A DNA stretch of 64,000 nt, taken from assembly GCA_022432975.1 (NCBI GenBank), contig CM039510.1, positions 14,960,381-15,024,380 on the forward strand, written 5' to 3'. The notes under the pieces were generated by a model. That model did not search any database. It saw only the letters and a list, made by a program, of their open reading frames with translations, and was not told the origin of the DNA. The first letter of the stretch is position 1. Each line of letters begins with the position of its first letter. Positions 11,421 to 25,695 of this stretch are shown piece after piece. The DNA is from Begonia masoniana. Its lineage: Eukaryota; Streptophyta; Magnoliopsida; Cucurbitales; Begoniaceae. The position numbers and the translations under genes were made by a program.

Positions 11421-12223
11421 AAAGCCGTGAGGGAAGGATATTGGGCTGCGGCCCAATCCCCAGAGCGGACAATATCTTGCTGGGAAAAGGGGTCGTTACA
11501 TGTACGGACCGACTGCCCGGTGCGGTTGCATTTCGAGTCGGGTCAAGGGGGAGGGGGAGTTTGGGTGTGACTTATGGACCCCATTCCTGGAGGAACCGGG
11601 ACGGTGGTGACGTGTCGGTAAATAGTGCGGTGTACGGACTGACTGCCCGGTGCGGTTACATTCCAAACCTCGGTGTGATGCGATGCGGTGAGATGATGAC
11701 AACGTGTGTAGAGACCTGCATGTGATAGGCTTGCATAACCAGTTTTCATGCTTGAGCTTACGGTGTGTTCTGTGGTAGTAGGTACTGCTGAGCTGGTGGG
11801 TGGGTACTGAGAGTCTGACTAGGAGTAGGTGGCAGTTGGTGGCGTGCGACCAGGGCCCCGGTTGATGATAGTGTTAGGGCGACCCGACCCAGGAGGAGCC
11901 GTAGCATGGTGTTGATAGGGAGTAGGACTTTTTGCCTTTTGTGAGTATAGTTGTATTTGTTGTATATAGTCATAGTTAAGGGTGATATGTCGCCCTATAC
12001 AGTGGACTTTCTTTACTTAGGGATGTTAGTATTTTTAGTTTCCCTCTTTACTGCTATTTGGTGATTTTGTATGCTGGATAGTTGAGTAGGAGTATTTTGG
12101 ATTGGTTGGGATTTATTCGTTTGCAGGTACTTAGCATTTTGGGGGCGCCATTTTCAGGCGTTACTCTGCCAAAATTTTCGGGGAGGACACCGTGGTGCTT
12201 AATGGCTAGGATTAAGGGAAATT

Positions 12224-13488
12224 AGCATCCACACAAACAAAATACAAGACCAAGCATCCACACAAACAAAATACAAGACCAAGCATCCACACAAACAAAA
12301 TACAAGACCAAGCATCCACACAAACAAAATACAAGACCAAGCATCCACACAAACAAAATACAAGACCAAGCATCCACACAAACAAAATACAAGACCAAGC
12401 ATCCACACAAACAAAATACAAGACCAAGCATCCACACAAACAAAATACAAGACCAAGCATCCACACAAACAAAATACAAGACCAAGCATCCACACAAACA
12501 AAATACAAGACCAAGCATCCACACAAACAAAATACAAGACCAAGCATCCACACAAACAAAATACAAGACCAAGCATCCACACAAACAAAATACAAGACCA
12601 AGCATCCACACAAACAAAATACAAGACCAAGCATCCACACAAACAAAATACAAGACCAAGCATCCACACAAACAAAATACAAGACCAAGCATCCACACAA
12701 ACAAAATACAAGACCAAGCATCCACACAAACAAAATACAAGACCAAGCATCCACACAAACAAAATACAAGACCAAGCATCCACACAAACAAAATACAAGA
12801 CCAAGCATCCACACAAACAAAATACAAGACCAAGCATCCACACAAACAAAATACAAGACCAAGCATCCACACAAACAAAATACAAGACCAAGCATCCACA
12901 CAAACAAAATACAAGACCAAGCATCCACACAAACAAAATACAAGACCAAGCATCCACACAAACAAAATACAAGACCAAGCATCCACACAAACAAAATACA
13001 AGACCAAGCATCCACACAAACAAAATACAAGACCAAGCATCCACACAAACAAAATACAAGACCAAGCATCCACACAAACAAAATACAAGACCAAGCATCC
13101 ACACAAACAAAATACAAGACCAAGCATCCACACAAACAAAATACAAGACCAAGCATCCACACAAACAAAATACAAGACCAAGCATCCACACAAACAAAAT
13201 ACAAGACCAAGCATCCACACAAACAAAATACAAGACCAAGCATCCACACAAACAAAATACAAGACCAAGCATCCACACAAACAAAATACAAGACCAAGCA
13301 TCCACACAAACAAAATACAAGACCAAGCATCCACACAAACAAAATACAAGACCAAGCATCCACACAAACAAAATACAAGACCAAGCATCCACACAAACAA
13401 AATACAAGACCAAGCATCCACACAAACAAAATACAAGACCAAGCATCCACACAAACAAAATACAAGACCAAGCATCCACACAAACAAA
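12224..13488. repeat. 29-bp satellite
   Basis: About 44 near-perfect copies of a 29-bp unit starting AGCATCCACACAAACAAAAT. Diverged copies continue to about 13615. As 29 is not a multiple of three, all frames of the array read alike, which makes long but meaningless open frames on the minus strand. It starts at the right-hand breakpoint of the inverted block. Confidence 0.97.
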
Positions 13489-15085
13489 CCAATACAAGAC
13501 AAAGAAAATTACCGAACAAAATACAAGACCAAGCATCCACACAAACAAACCAATACAAGACAAAGAAATCACCGAACAAAATACAAGACCAAGCATCCAC
13601 ACAAACAAAATACAATACAAAGCAACCATACAAACAACAACTAATTTCCTACCGTTCCATGGTGTAGGCCCGAAGGCAACAAAACACGCATCCACTATTT
13701 ACATGATTGTTCAGCTTCAAATTTCTCACTTCTACCGATCAATTCCTTCGTTCAACGACCTAAAATAATGGAAACTTAGCTGGATAAGTTACCAATAAAA
13801 TCTAAGGGATTTTCTAACTAAAACTTAACAACACTTAAAACACATTTCACTCACAAAACACAAAACCCGATTTTTACCTTAAAATTGACCGTCCGACTTC
13901 AAATTGTCATAACTCCGTCGTTTTTCAACAAATTTTGACGTGCCACTCCAATTCGGAAACCTCTACACGTCTACTATCCATTGAAATGCCTAATTTAACC
14001 AAACAAACATGTTAGCCAACCCGAAAACCCCTCAACAGAATCGGCCCCCAATGGTTTCAAAAACGGTTTTTTCCAAACTTACTTTCAATCTTCATTCTAA
14101 CTCAATAAACCACTTAAACCAATTCATCCAACAACTAAACTATCAAATTTGGAAAGAAAACAAGACTTTGAGCCCCAATTTTTGGACTCCATGTTTAGGG
14201 TTTTCCAAACCCTAACCAAATCCATCAAAACAACCCTAAAAACCTCACAAACTAGCCTAATTTGTATACAACTTAAAACCCACTAAATTTTACCTCAAAA
14301 ACTCTTGAAAACCTCTTGATGAAATGAAGAAAGTGAGGCTTCAATAGCTGCCAAGGAGAATCGTGGAGGCAAGGGGAAGAAGATGAAGATATTTTAACCT
14401 TTTTACCTTTTTAACTAACAACTTTTCTACTTTTTATTTTCCACCACAAATTTCTTTAAAATATTAATTTAAACTCTCTCTTTTGCTTCTTTTCCTCCAA
14501 CGTGAAATGAAGCCTTTTCCTCTCCATTTTTCATTCATTTAATTCACTTATTTTTATTTTACTTAATTCCTATTGGTTGTTAAATAATTTTGACTTTTCA
14601 ACATAATTGGTTTTGAATTTTCAACTCATTTCTTGAAAATTACCATTAAACCCTTAACCCTCCCTTTTTCTCTTTAGCAACCAACATGATTGCTTCATTA
14701 AAATCACCACTTAATTTTGTTTTTTTTTTTACTTAATTGCTATTGGTTGGTAAAACTTTAAATTTTCAACCTACCACAATTTGACTTTTCCACTTTTCAA
14801 CTTTTCTATAAAAGCCACTTCTTCCTTCTTGCTTCCATCCCAACGTGAATCATCCAAACAGAGCCCCTTTTTATTTTGATTAATCCATTTACAAGCATTT
14901 TGATTGGTTTATAAAGTTTGACTTTTCAAATCTTGAATTTTGTTACACCTACTCCCTTGTTCTTTTCACTTGTCAACTTACTTTCTTTCCCTTGCATTAT
15001 TTCTAATCCCTTCATCACTTAATCTTAATCTCATACTTAGCATAACCTAGGCTACGCACGTTACAGAAATTTTTCGGGTGTTACA

Positions 15086-15107
15086 ATCCACCCTCCTTAC
15101 AAAAATT
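15086..15107 (-). other. Polypurine tract of element 2
   Basis: On the minus strand the sequence is a GGACAAAATTTTTGTAAGGA-type stretch followed by GGGTGGAT, ending at the LTR. This is the usual pattern before the 3' LTR of plant gypsy elements and primes plus-strand DNA synthesis. Confidence 0.85.
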
Positions 15108-16864
15108 TTGTCCTCAAAATTTGTGGTACCTTAGTAATCCTTCAACTTACTCACTCTAAGTTACCATCCTAACTTTTGAATTTCCCCTCAAGCTCTTGAT
15201 TAAGCTATGGTCCATTAACTGTAAATGGAGCACTCATCACTTAGACCCCTAAATCTCTCCAACTTAATTCCCACTCTAACGTATCACTCCAATATCCTTA
15301 CTTGCCTACATACTCATCACTCGTATCTTCAACCCTTCTAACTAAGTTCTCAACTCCAGACTTTCCTCGATTTCAGTTCATCTAGATCTTTCCTTGTCCA
15401 TCCATCTTACATAACTATCTCAATGAAAAAAAAAATATGTTGTACAAAATTCTCAATTAAATTCTCAATTAAAAATATTTTACCCTTATTTACCTTGTCA
15501 TTACCTTGATTATTCCTTGATTATTTTAACACTCTGCTCATATTTTAACAATCTGCTCATACTCCAAAGTTCTCCATACTTAAACCTACCAACTATTTCC
15601 TCAAAATAGTATATGAGTTTTTTCATCATTACATTAACTACACTGAATTTGTCCAATATCTACCCCTATTATCATCAAACACTCTCAAATCATTAGGTCT
15701 AAACTAACTCTTTCCTGACTTTACACTCGACACCCTCCTGACTTTACACTCGACACCCTAAATGACACACTTCATTTCGACACCAAAATATCAAATTAAA
15801 GTTCCATAATCCACTGAATCCACTGGAATTAACCTTACTCTTACGTCTGTTCGTAAAATCTCCGTGTGACCTTTCTTTTCTCCACATTTGAGATCTTCTT
15901 GCTTCCTCAGCTACACAGGGAACCCTAAGTCCTTGATGAATTCATAATCTAACCTACCGACTCTTCTATTTATATTGCACCATTCTAACGTACATTCCAC
16001 ATTTACGCCTATTATCTCTAAGTTATTTTCCTTATCCACAAAATCTTACTACAGTCTAGAGTACCATTACTCCGACTCTATATTATCACAATTTTATTAG
16101 CTTCCTAACTCTAAGTAGATCTTTAAACTTCCATTCTCAAGCACTGACCTAGTTTGTTACGGTGGAGCAAACTCTTTCATCTTATTAATTTCAATCCTTC
16201 AGCCAAAGTTCTCATTGTAACCAACAGCCCTACCCCTCTTTAGCTAACCTTACTTTATAATACTCAAGTTCTGATTTACATCTTACCCTTAAGCCCACCA
16301 ACCTTAGTCTAATATAATTACGAAATATTAGGCTTCAACTTCGTTACATACGAGTCGAACCTTCGAACTTTATATCCCTAATGCACTCGAACGTTTTTCG
16401 TGCGAGTTCTCGTTCCTCTCATTCAAAGTTCCTATATCTCTTCCAATTGAATGCTAGTAAATACTTAATACAACTTCTACTCTCTTTTCTATAGCACTCC
16501 AATTCTCATTTACCCCAATGGCTCTAGGCTGAAGCTATATACAACATCAACGGTTTCGGCCTCATTACATACAAGTCGAACCGTCAAAACTTTCTAACCA
16601 AAAATTCCTAACCTTCCCCATCTCTATATGATACTATTCCAAAACTCATTCCTAATTTTCTCAACACCTACAATTTTCTTAACGTTTATACAATAGCTAA
16701 CTTCACTCTGTTTTCTCTCCAAAACTTACTAACTAACCTATTCTCATTTGCTCTTCCAACTTGGGTATTCTCCTAAGTTCCTTTACAACACATCACTCAC
16801 TAACATTCTCGTTTGCAAGTTCATCATAACTAATTTAACATCCTTACTTCCATTCCCTAACCTA
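15108..16864 (-). other. Non-coding spacer of element 2
   Basis: About 1.75 kb between gag and the polypurine tract, with no pol homology and no useful frame. Parts resemble the spacer of element 3 (for example the block with CTTAGACCCCTAAATCTCTC at 15240 and its relative near 23540), so it is an inherited piece of the family rather than a random insertion. Confidence 0.7.
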
Positions 16865-17893
16865 TTACCTTTCTTTAATGTAGGACAAACTTTGGCCGTA
16901 TGTCCGGGCTCGCCTGCACTTGAAACACCGAGTAACTTTGGGCTTTGGGCAGTCTCGAAAAAAATGGCCAGTTTCAAAACAATTATAGCATTTATCCGCA
17001 TACTGTCCACACTCACCAAGATGAGCTTTCAAACACTTAGGACATGACAAATATCATCCCCGTCGCTTCTTCCCTTCTCTTTGGTCATTCAATATTTCGC
17101 CCGGCCTTTTAGTCCCCTGAAGCTGTGAAGAAGATCCATCACTGCTCATCTGACCTGTAATCTCTTTAATTATTTTCCTGGGTGCTTCAACTGGTTTAAC
17201 AACTTTGTCCGCGACCTCTTCCACCGCGAGAGCCTTAGCTACAACTTTCTCATAAGATACTCCCTCAATCCCAAAGGTTTTCATTAACATATAAATTTCT
17301 GGCTTTAAACCATGCACAAATTGAAATATCTTTTCTTCCTCTCTGCTAACAAGATGGCTGGCAAATCGGGAGAATGATTCAAACTGTTGAATATATTCTC
17401 CCACGGATCCGGTTTGCTTCAAAGCCATAAACTCCAATCTCTTCGCAGCTTGGATTGTTCGGTTGTAGTATTTATCATAAAATAACTCCTTAAAGTCTTC
17501 CCAAGTCATGCTCTGAATATCAGTTGTAGCCTTTACTGTTGCCCACCAGCTTTGGGCACTATTTGACAGGTGGAACGTAGCACATTTCACTTTGTTTTGT
17601 TCTTCCACCTCCGCAACACTAAACATGTCTTCCACCGTACATATCCAACTTTCAGCCGCTGTTGGATCAGTTAAACGTCCTTCAAATGCTGGAGGCTTTA
17701 ATCTTCTGAACCTCTCTCCGCTAGAGCCCGCTCCAGAACTGGACCCCGTTGTCAAACCTCCCGGTAGTCCTTGATTCATAAAAATCCCGAGCAGCAGAGA
17801 TTGCACATTCAATAGATCCCCGAGTTGCTTATTCGGGTCCTCAGGCGGTTCTGGTTCATTCCGGGGTCGTCCGTGTAACGCCCACGAACCCAC
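16865..17893 (-). pseudogene. gag: Ty3/gypsy gag, near complete
   Basis: Read on the minus strand. A gag core is clear: RRLKPPAFEGRLTDPTAAES, then KVKCATFHLSNSAQSWW, then FKELFYDKYYNRTIQAAKR, then EFMALKQTGSVGEY and FESFSRFASHLV. A basic linker follows, then a TGA stop at 17056-17054, and in the same frame two cysteine clusters: CPKCLKAHLGEC and CYNCFETGHFFRDC, the second a canonical CX2CX4HX4C zinc knuckle that binds RNA. The first residues (MGSWALHG) come from the LTR of element 3, which replaces the true N-terminus at 17874. Frame and core are much better preserved than in the other gags here. No pol follows it. Confidence 0.9.
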
Positions 17894-18574
17894 CCTGGCT
17901 CGGTGCGCTACTTTGCTAACAAATCCTGCATTAAAACATAATTTTCATAAACCCCAAAACCTAAAACTAAACTGACACAGTTGAATTCAAAGCTAAATCT
18001 CTTGAAGCTCTCTTATGTCAAACCTAGCTGCCTAGACTCACTAATTCCCTTACTCCTAACCTTAAAGCACCACGGCGTTATTCCCGAAAATTTCGGCAAA
18101 GTAACACCTGAAAATGGCACCTCCAAAATGCTAGGTACCTGCAAAGAAATAAATCCCAACAATCCAGAATACTCCTCATCAACTTATCCAGCATATGAAA
18201 TCACCAAATAGCAGTAAAGAGGGAAACTAAAATAGTAATATCCCTAAGTGAAGAAAGTCCACAGTACAGGGCGACACGTCACCCTTAACTATGACCTATG
18301 AATACAACAACCGCAAATAGCGTATACCGTAACTCCCTCAAAAGACCAACCAAAAAGAAATTACGCATTCCCATCATTTCTACAAACATACAGTTACCAA
18401 CAACTACAAAAGGACAAAGCCCACATTTCCTCCCGAAGACCATGGTCGAGGCGCCCCGAGAACTGCCTGCACCGGCAATAACACGCTACATCAACAAATG
18501 CGTCCCAATCCTAGCTTCCTTCCCCTCGTAGCGCTAACTGTACTTCCTGTCATCACCTATCACCACCGAACACG

Positions 18575-20781
18575 ACATCTCTTACGAGACACCCAGCGTA
18601 CATCTCTTACGAGACACCCAGCGTACATCTCTTACGAGACACCCAGCGTACATCTCTTACGAGACACCCAGCGTACATCTCTTACGAGACACCCAGCGTA
18701 CATCTCTTACGAGACACCCAGCGTACATCTCTTACGAGACACCCAGCGTACATCTCTTACGAGACACCCAGCGTACATCTCTTACGAGACACCCAGCGTA
18801 CATCTCTTACGAGACACCCAGCGTACATCTCTTACGAGACACCCAGCGTACATCTCTTACGAGACACCCAGCGTACATCTCTTACGAGACACCCAGCGTA
18901 CATCTCTTACGAGACACCCAGCGTACATCTCTTACGAGACACCCAGCGTACATCTCTTACGAGACACCCAGCGTACATCTCTTACGAGACACCCAGCGTA
19001 CATCTCTTACGAGACACCCAGCGTACATCTCTTACGAGACACCCAGCGTACATCTCTTACGAGACACCCAGCGTACATCTCTTACGAGACACCCAGCGTA
19101 CATCTCTTACGAGACACCCAGCGTACATCTCTTACGAGACACCCAGCGTACATCTCTTACGAGACACCCAGCGTACATCTCTTACGAGACACCCAGCGTA
19201 CATCTCTTACGAGACACCCAGCGTACATCTCTTACGAGACACCCAGCGTACATCTCTACGAGACACCCAGCGTACATCTCTTACGAGACACCCAGCGTAC
19301 ATCTCTTACGAGACACCCAGCGTACATCTCTTACGAGACACCCAGCGTACATCTCTTACGAGACACCCAGCGTACATCTCTACGAGACACCCAGCGTACA
19401 TCTCTTACGAGACACCCAGCGTACATCTCTTACGAGACACCCAGCGTACATCTCTTACGAGACACCCAGCGTACATCTCTTACGAGACACCCAGCGTACA
19501 TCTCTTACGAGACACCCAGCGTACATCTCTTACGAGACACCCAGCGTACATCTCTTACGAGACACCCAGCGTACATCTCTTACGAGACACCCAGCGTACA
19601 TCTCTTACGAGACACCCAGCGTACATCTCTTACGAGACACCCAGCGTACATCTCTTACGAGACACCCAGCGTACATCTCTTACGAGACACCCAGCGTACA
19701 TCTCTTACGAGACACCCAGCGTACATCTCTTACGAGACACCCAGCGTACATCTCTTACGAGACACCCAGCGTACATCTCTTACGAGACACCCAGCGTACA
19801 TCTCTTACGAGACACCCAGCGTACATCTCTTACGAGACACCCAGCGTACATCTCTTACGAGACACCCAGCGTACATCTCTTACGAGACACCCAGCGTACA
19901 TCTCTACGAGACACCCAGCGTACATCTCTTACGAGACACCCAGCGTACATCTCTACGAGACACCCAGCGTACATCTCTTACGAGACACCCAGCGTACATC
20001 TCTTACGAGACACCCAGCGTACATCTCTTACGAGACACCCAGCGTACATCTCTTACGAGACACCCAGCGTACATCTCTTACGAGACACCCAGCGTACATC
20101 TCTTACGAGACACCCAGCGTACATCTCTACGAGACACCCAGCGTACATCTCTTACGAGACACCCAGCGTACATCTCTTACGAGACACCCAGCGTACATCT
20201 CTTACGAGACACCCAGCGTACATCTCTACGAGACACCCAGCGTACATCTCTACGAGACACCCAGCGTACATCTCTACGAGACACCCAGCGTACATCTCTA
20301 CGAGACACCCAGCGTACATCTCTACGAGACACCCAGCGTACATCTCTTACGAGACACCCAGCGTACATCTCTTACGAGACACCCAGCGTACATCTCTTAC
20401 GAGACACCCAGCGTACATCTCTTACGAGACACCCAGCGTACATCTCTACGAGACACCCAGCGTACATCTCTTACGAGACACCCAGCGTACATCTCTTACG
20501 AGACACCCAGCGTACATCTCTTACGAGACACCCAGCGTACATCTCTTACGAGACACCCAGCGTACATCTCTTACGAGACACCCAGCGTACATCTCTTACG
20601 AGACACCCAGCGTACATCTCTTACGAGACACCCAGCGTACATCTCTTACGAGACACCCAGCGTACATCTCTTACGAGACACCCAGCGTACATCTCTTACG
20701 AGACACCCAGCGTACATCTCTTACGAGACACCCAGCGTACATCTCTTACGAGACACCCAGCGTACATCTCTTACGAGACAC
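18575..20781. repeat. 25-bp satellite with a 24-bp variant
   Basis: Between 85 and 90 copies of a 25-bp unit beginning ACGAGACACCCAGCGTACAT. A 24-bp form has lost one T in the TCTCTT part. The shorter form clusters near 19250-19390, 19900-19960 and 20130-20450. The sister LTR has only about five diverged copies at 28660-28770. Confidence 0.97.
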
Positions 20782-20814
20782 CAGCCTTTCATACTCCAAT
20801 TCAAACCATGCATG

Positions 20815-20990
20815 CCACTCACACAATACTCAAACACCAAACAACAAACAACAAACAAGCCTGCCCACTCACACAATACTCAAACACCAAACAACAAACA
20901 ACAACCAAGCATGTCACTCACACAATACTCAAACACCAAACAACAAACAACAACCAAGCATGTCACTCACACAATACTCAAACACCAAAA
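20815..20990. repeat. Short tandem repeats of about 45-50 bp
   Basis: Four copies marked by CACACAATACTCAAACACCA followed by an AAC-rich run. Homologous to the repeats at 28800-29060 in the sister LTR. Confidence 0.8.
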
Positions 20991-21011
20991 ATACCACCCA
21001 ACATTTTATCA

Positions 21012-22925
<1,914 letters not shown>

Positions 22926-23121
22926 TCGTATTAAACATTAATAATCATCATTTACCGTTTTGCCCTCCCATGTTTTCGACCATTTCGAATTTCAATAAAT
23001 CTCGTTTTTAAATTAGAAATTTTCGTAAATTGACTCTCATCCCGTTCTTTTAATTACTTTACCTTTTTATTATTTTCCTAAGATCCATAACTTTATTAAA
23101 TCTAAAGCCTCGGGTGTTACA

Positions 23122-23143
23122 ATCCACCCTCCTTACAAAAATT
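23122..23143 (-). other. Polypurine tract of element 3
   Basis: Same pattern as at 15086: on the minus strand a purine-rich TTTTGTAAGGAGGGTGGAT ends at the LTR border. Confidence 0.85.
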
Positions 23144-24520
23144 TTGTCCTCAAAATTTGGGCCTAGATAATTCCTTAATTTACTCACTTCAATCTACCCT
23201 CCTAACTTTTTAGGTACGCTATGATTGTAATCATCTAAAGTTCTACGTATCCAAAGTTCCAAAACTATTCACTTCATATCTTATATTCCCAAACCCCTCT
23301 AATTTCGTTTCCAACTCTAGCTTTGCTACCCCAATCGAGTAATTCTAAGAAATTAATGAGTACACTTCTTACCTTAGGTTCTACTACCCTCTTAACGTCT
23401 GGGCTACCTACTCACCTACACTACGGCCTAAATCATCTATCGGGTGCCTCTAATTACCTATAGGTAATAACAACGCCAACATCTCCAAAGTTTTGACTTC
23501 ACCTAACTCTACCCTCCATGGCCTAAAGCATTCATCATTTAGACCCTTAAATCTCTCTAACTTATTTCTCAACTCTAGCTTTTCCTCTAACTACGTTCAC
23601 TGAATTATTTTTCTAATCTCATATTCATCAACACTTACATACTATCTTAACCTCATATCTCCTAAGATATCTTAATACCGTAACACTAAGAACTCAGTAC
23701 ATAAACATCTTACCCAAAATCCTTAAGCTTTAACTTTCTTTCTACTCGCCTAACTTATCGCTCTTTCTCTCACACCTAATTACCTCGAACAATCACGATA
23801 TTTCATTAATCACCCTAACACTATCCATGTATAGATCTTACTACTTAAATTATTAACTATCCTTTCAAAGTATATTATAAATTCTCAAACTTATGATCAC
23901 TAAACTCAAATTAGCCAACTACTACTTCAGTCAGCACCAAACACTCTCAAATCATGTGGTCTAAACTAGCTCGTTCCCAACTTATTCCAATCCTCAAAGT
24001 GTACTCACTCACATAAGACTAAAATCTGTTGAGTAGACCTCTTATCTAAGTCCTCAATTTTAAAAATCCTTTCTATTTTACTATCCCATTTCTTAAGAAT
24101 CTAAGCTTTCATACATCTCTCAAATTCAACTTACTTCCAAGTTCACTAACATCGTATACAACAACTATATCTCTCAATACCCAATAGTTTGACCCTCTAA
24201 TATCTCAAGGTCTAATGGCTTTCCAACTTGAAATAAATTTCTTCCTATTTCTATCCTCGATCTAATTAATATAAACACTCCTACATGATTCCTCAGATTC
24301 CACAATCACCCTCTTACCTCAAACAATCACATCCTCTAAAAGTGATAATCACAATTTACTTAAACTAGACGCTCAAATGCAATCTACATTTACAACTGTT
24401 TAGGGTGTCTCCCAGTAACTTCATTTCCAACTTCAACTCTTGTCTGGTTACTCGTATTCTAGAACTCCAAGGGTTTGCTAACTAGAGTCAACTTTCTATC
24501 TATCCACTTTTAGCTTTCAG

Positions 24521-24554
<34 letters not shown>

Positions 24555-25198
24555 AACTCTCCCTAAGATAAGGAATTCTAGGTATAGCATCTTTAATCAT
24601 CTTTAATCCTACTAATTACTCAGTGCACAGTACATACCCCCTCAATCATTCACTTAGACTACACCTCTTAAGTACATTTCATTGTACGTAACTCTCAATA
24701 TCCCACCGTGCTCTCTCGTCTTATCCACATAACGTACGTGCTAAGGGTGTCTCTAAGGGTCTCTCAATGGTTTAGGACATCTCCCAAAATTTCGTTTCTA
24801 CCATTAAGCTCTCCTATAACTCATCGCACCACAAACCTTCAAGGGTTTACTAAAGGCCCCCCATTCTATCTATTCTAATCTTTTATCGCATAAGATGTAA
24901 CTCTCTAAGGGAAACTCATCCTATGTGTATCCTTCTTATGTTATACCTTGTCCGTTTCACTTTTACCATAAATTCCTAGCTATTCAAACCATCGATTCAC
25001 TGTGTTTATAAGTTGGCTAAGGGAATCCGCCGAGGTTGTCTCGGTACTCTCGGGAGTTTCGTTCTACTCCTAAACAAGGTTAAGCAATCAATCTTAGCTA
25101 TAAACAACTAAAAGCAAAGAAATACTTACAGTCGGTGAAGCACGTTGCATGGCGGCCGGCATTGTCGGGTAATCCTTTAAAACGAATCGACCATTTTT
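23144..25198 (-). other. Non-coding internal region of element 3
   Basis: About 2 kb with no frame and no gag or pol similarity. There is a poly-A of about 30 bases at 24522-24553. The part next to the primer site keeps the leader donor-like site (minus-strand CTGTAAGTATT near 25130). Confidence 0.7.
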
Positions 25199-25209
25199 CT
25201 CTGATACCA
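25199..25209 (-). other. Primer binding site of element 3
   Basis: CTCTGATACCA on the + strand, which is TGGTATCAGAG on the minus strand, three bases from the LTR end at 25213. Confidence 0.9.
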
Positions 25210-25695
25210 TCTTGTAACGCCCCCAAACCCACCTTGGTTCGGTGCGCTACTTTGCTAACCAATCCAGCATTAAAACATAATTTTCATAAACCCCAAAACC
25301 TAAAACTAAACTGACACTGTTGAATTCAAAGCTAAATCTCTCGAAGCTCTCTTATGTCATACCTAGCTGCCTAGACTCACTAATTCCCTTACTCCTAACC
25401 TTTAAGCACCACGGCGTTCTTCCCAAAAATTTCGGCAAAGTAACGCCTGAAAATGGCGCCTCCAAAATGCTAGGTACCTGCAAAGAAATAAATCCCAACA
25501 ATCCAGAATACTCCTCATCAACTTATCCAGCATATGAAATCACCAAATAGCAGTAAAAAGGGAAACTAAAATACTAACATCCCTAAGTGAAGAAAGTCCA
25601 CAGTACAAGGCGACACGTCACCCTTAACTATGACTATATACAACAACAACAAATAGCTATGACTATATACAACAACGACAAATAGCTATATCGTA

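Larger units (their letters stand above)
10619..11500 (+). mobile_element. Intact Cassandra-type TRIM element
   Basis: Two near-identical LTRs, 10619-11023 (405 bp) and 11097-11500 (404 bp), both begin TGTGATGACCC and end GGTCGTTACA. They flank a 73-bp internal region holding only a primer site (11026-11036) and a G-rich polypurine stretch (about 11083-11092). Flanking 5-bp duplications TGTAC lie at 10614-10618 and 11501-11505. Each LTR contains 5S rRNA-like sequence, the defining trait of Cassandra elements. Such elements encode no protein and must be mobilised by other retrotransposons. The few differences between the LTRs suggest recent insertion. Confidence 0.95.
10430..11665. repeat. Diverged 115-130 bp direct repeats, split by Cassandra
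   Basis: Three related copies are marked by GTGACTTATGGACCCC or a close variant, at about 10434, 10550 and 11568. Each is followed by CCGGGACGG-type sequence and a GTGCGGTGTAC-type end. The second copy is interrupted at 10618 by the Cassandra insertion and resumes at 11506. They lie in the inverted LTR block. Confidence 0.75.
6465..12226. other. Inverted internal block of the LTR
   Basis: The segment about 11960-12220 is the reverse complement of the stretch that lies near the LTR start in the sister LTRs at 17874 and 25213 (18050-18290 and 25380-25640). For example it reads AGTTAAGGGTGATATGTCGC on the + strand, whereas the sisters carry the complement. The LTR start at 6341-6464 and the part after 12226 keep the minus orientation. 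The simplest reading is an inversion of about 5.8 kb with breakpoints near 6465 and 12226. Confidence 0.7.
6341..15085 (-). mobile_element. Giant 3' LTR of element 2 (8.7 kb with inserts)
   Basis: The ends are TGTAACGCCC at 6341 and GGGTGTTACA at 15085, the mirrored termini of this LTR family. The start resembles the starts at 17874 and 25213, which share a stretch containing CGGTGCGCTAC. Inside are the 40-bp satellite, a Cassandra element, an inverted block and the 29-bp satellite, then about 1.6 kb of ordinary LTR sequence beginning with GGTGTAGGCCCGAAGGC at 13651. Confidence 0.75.
6341..17873 (-). mobile_element. Element 2: gag-only gypsy-type LTR element, 5' end lost
   Basis: Read on the minus strand, the order is truncated gag (17893-16865), noncoding spacer (16864-15108), polypurine tract (15107-15086), then 3' LTR (15085-6341). 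No protease, RT, RNase H or integrase is seen between gag and the polypurine tract. Its 5' side is cut at 17874, where the LTR of element 3 begins inside the gag N-terminus. The 3' LTR is extremely long because of satellites, a nested Cassandra element and an inversion. Confidence 0.75.

Noticed and set aside
12199..13695. Long minus-strand open frames of about 500 codons with Cys- and Trp-rich repeats
   Set aside because: Pure read-through of the 29-bp satellite. All three frames give the same shifted peptide.
18575..20781. CRISPR-like regular repeat array
   Set aside because: Units are directly adjacent with no variable spacers, and the context is a plant LTR. It is a satellite.
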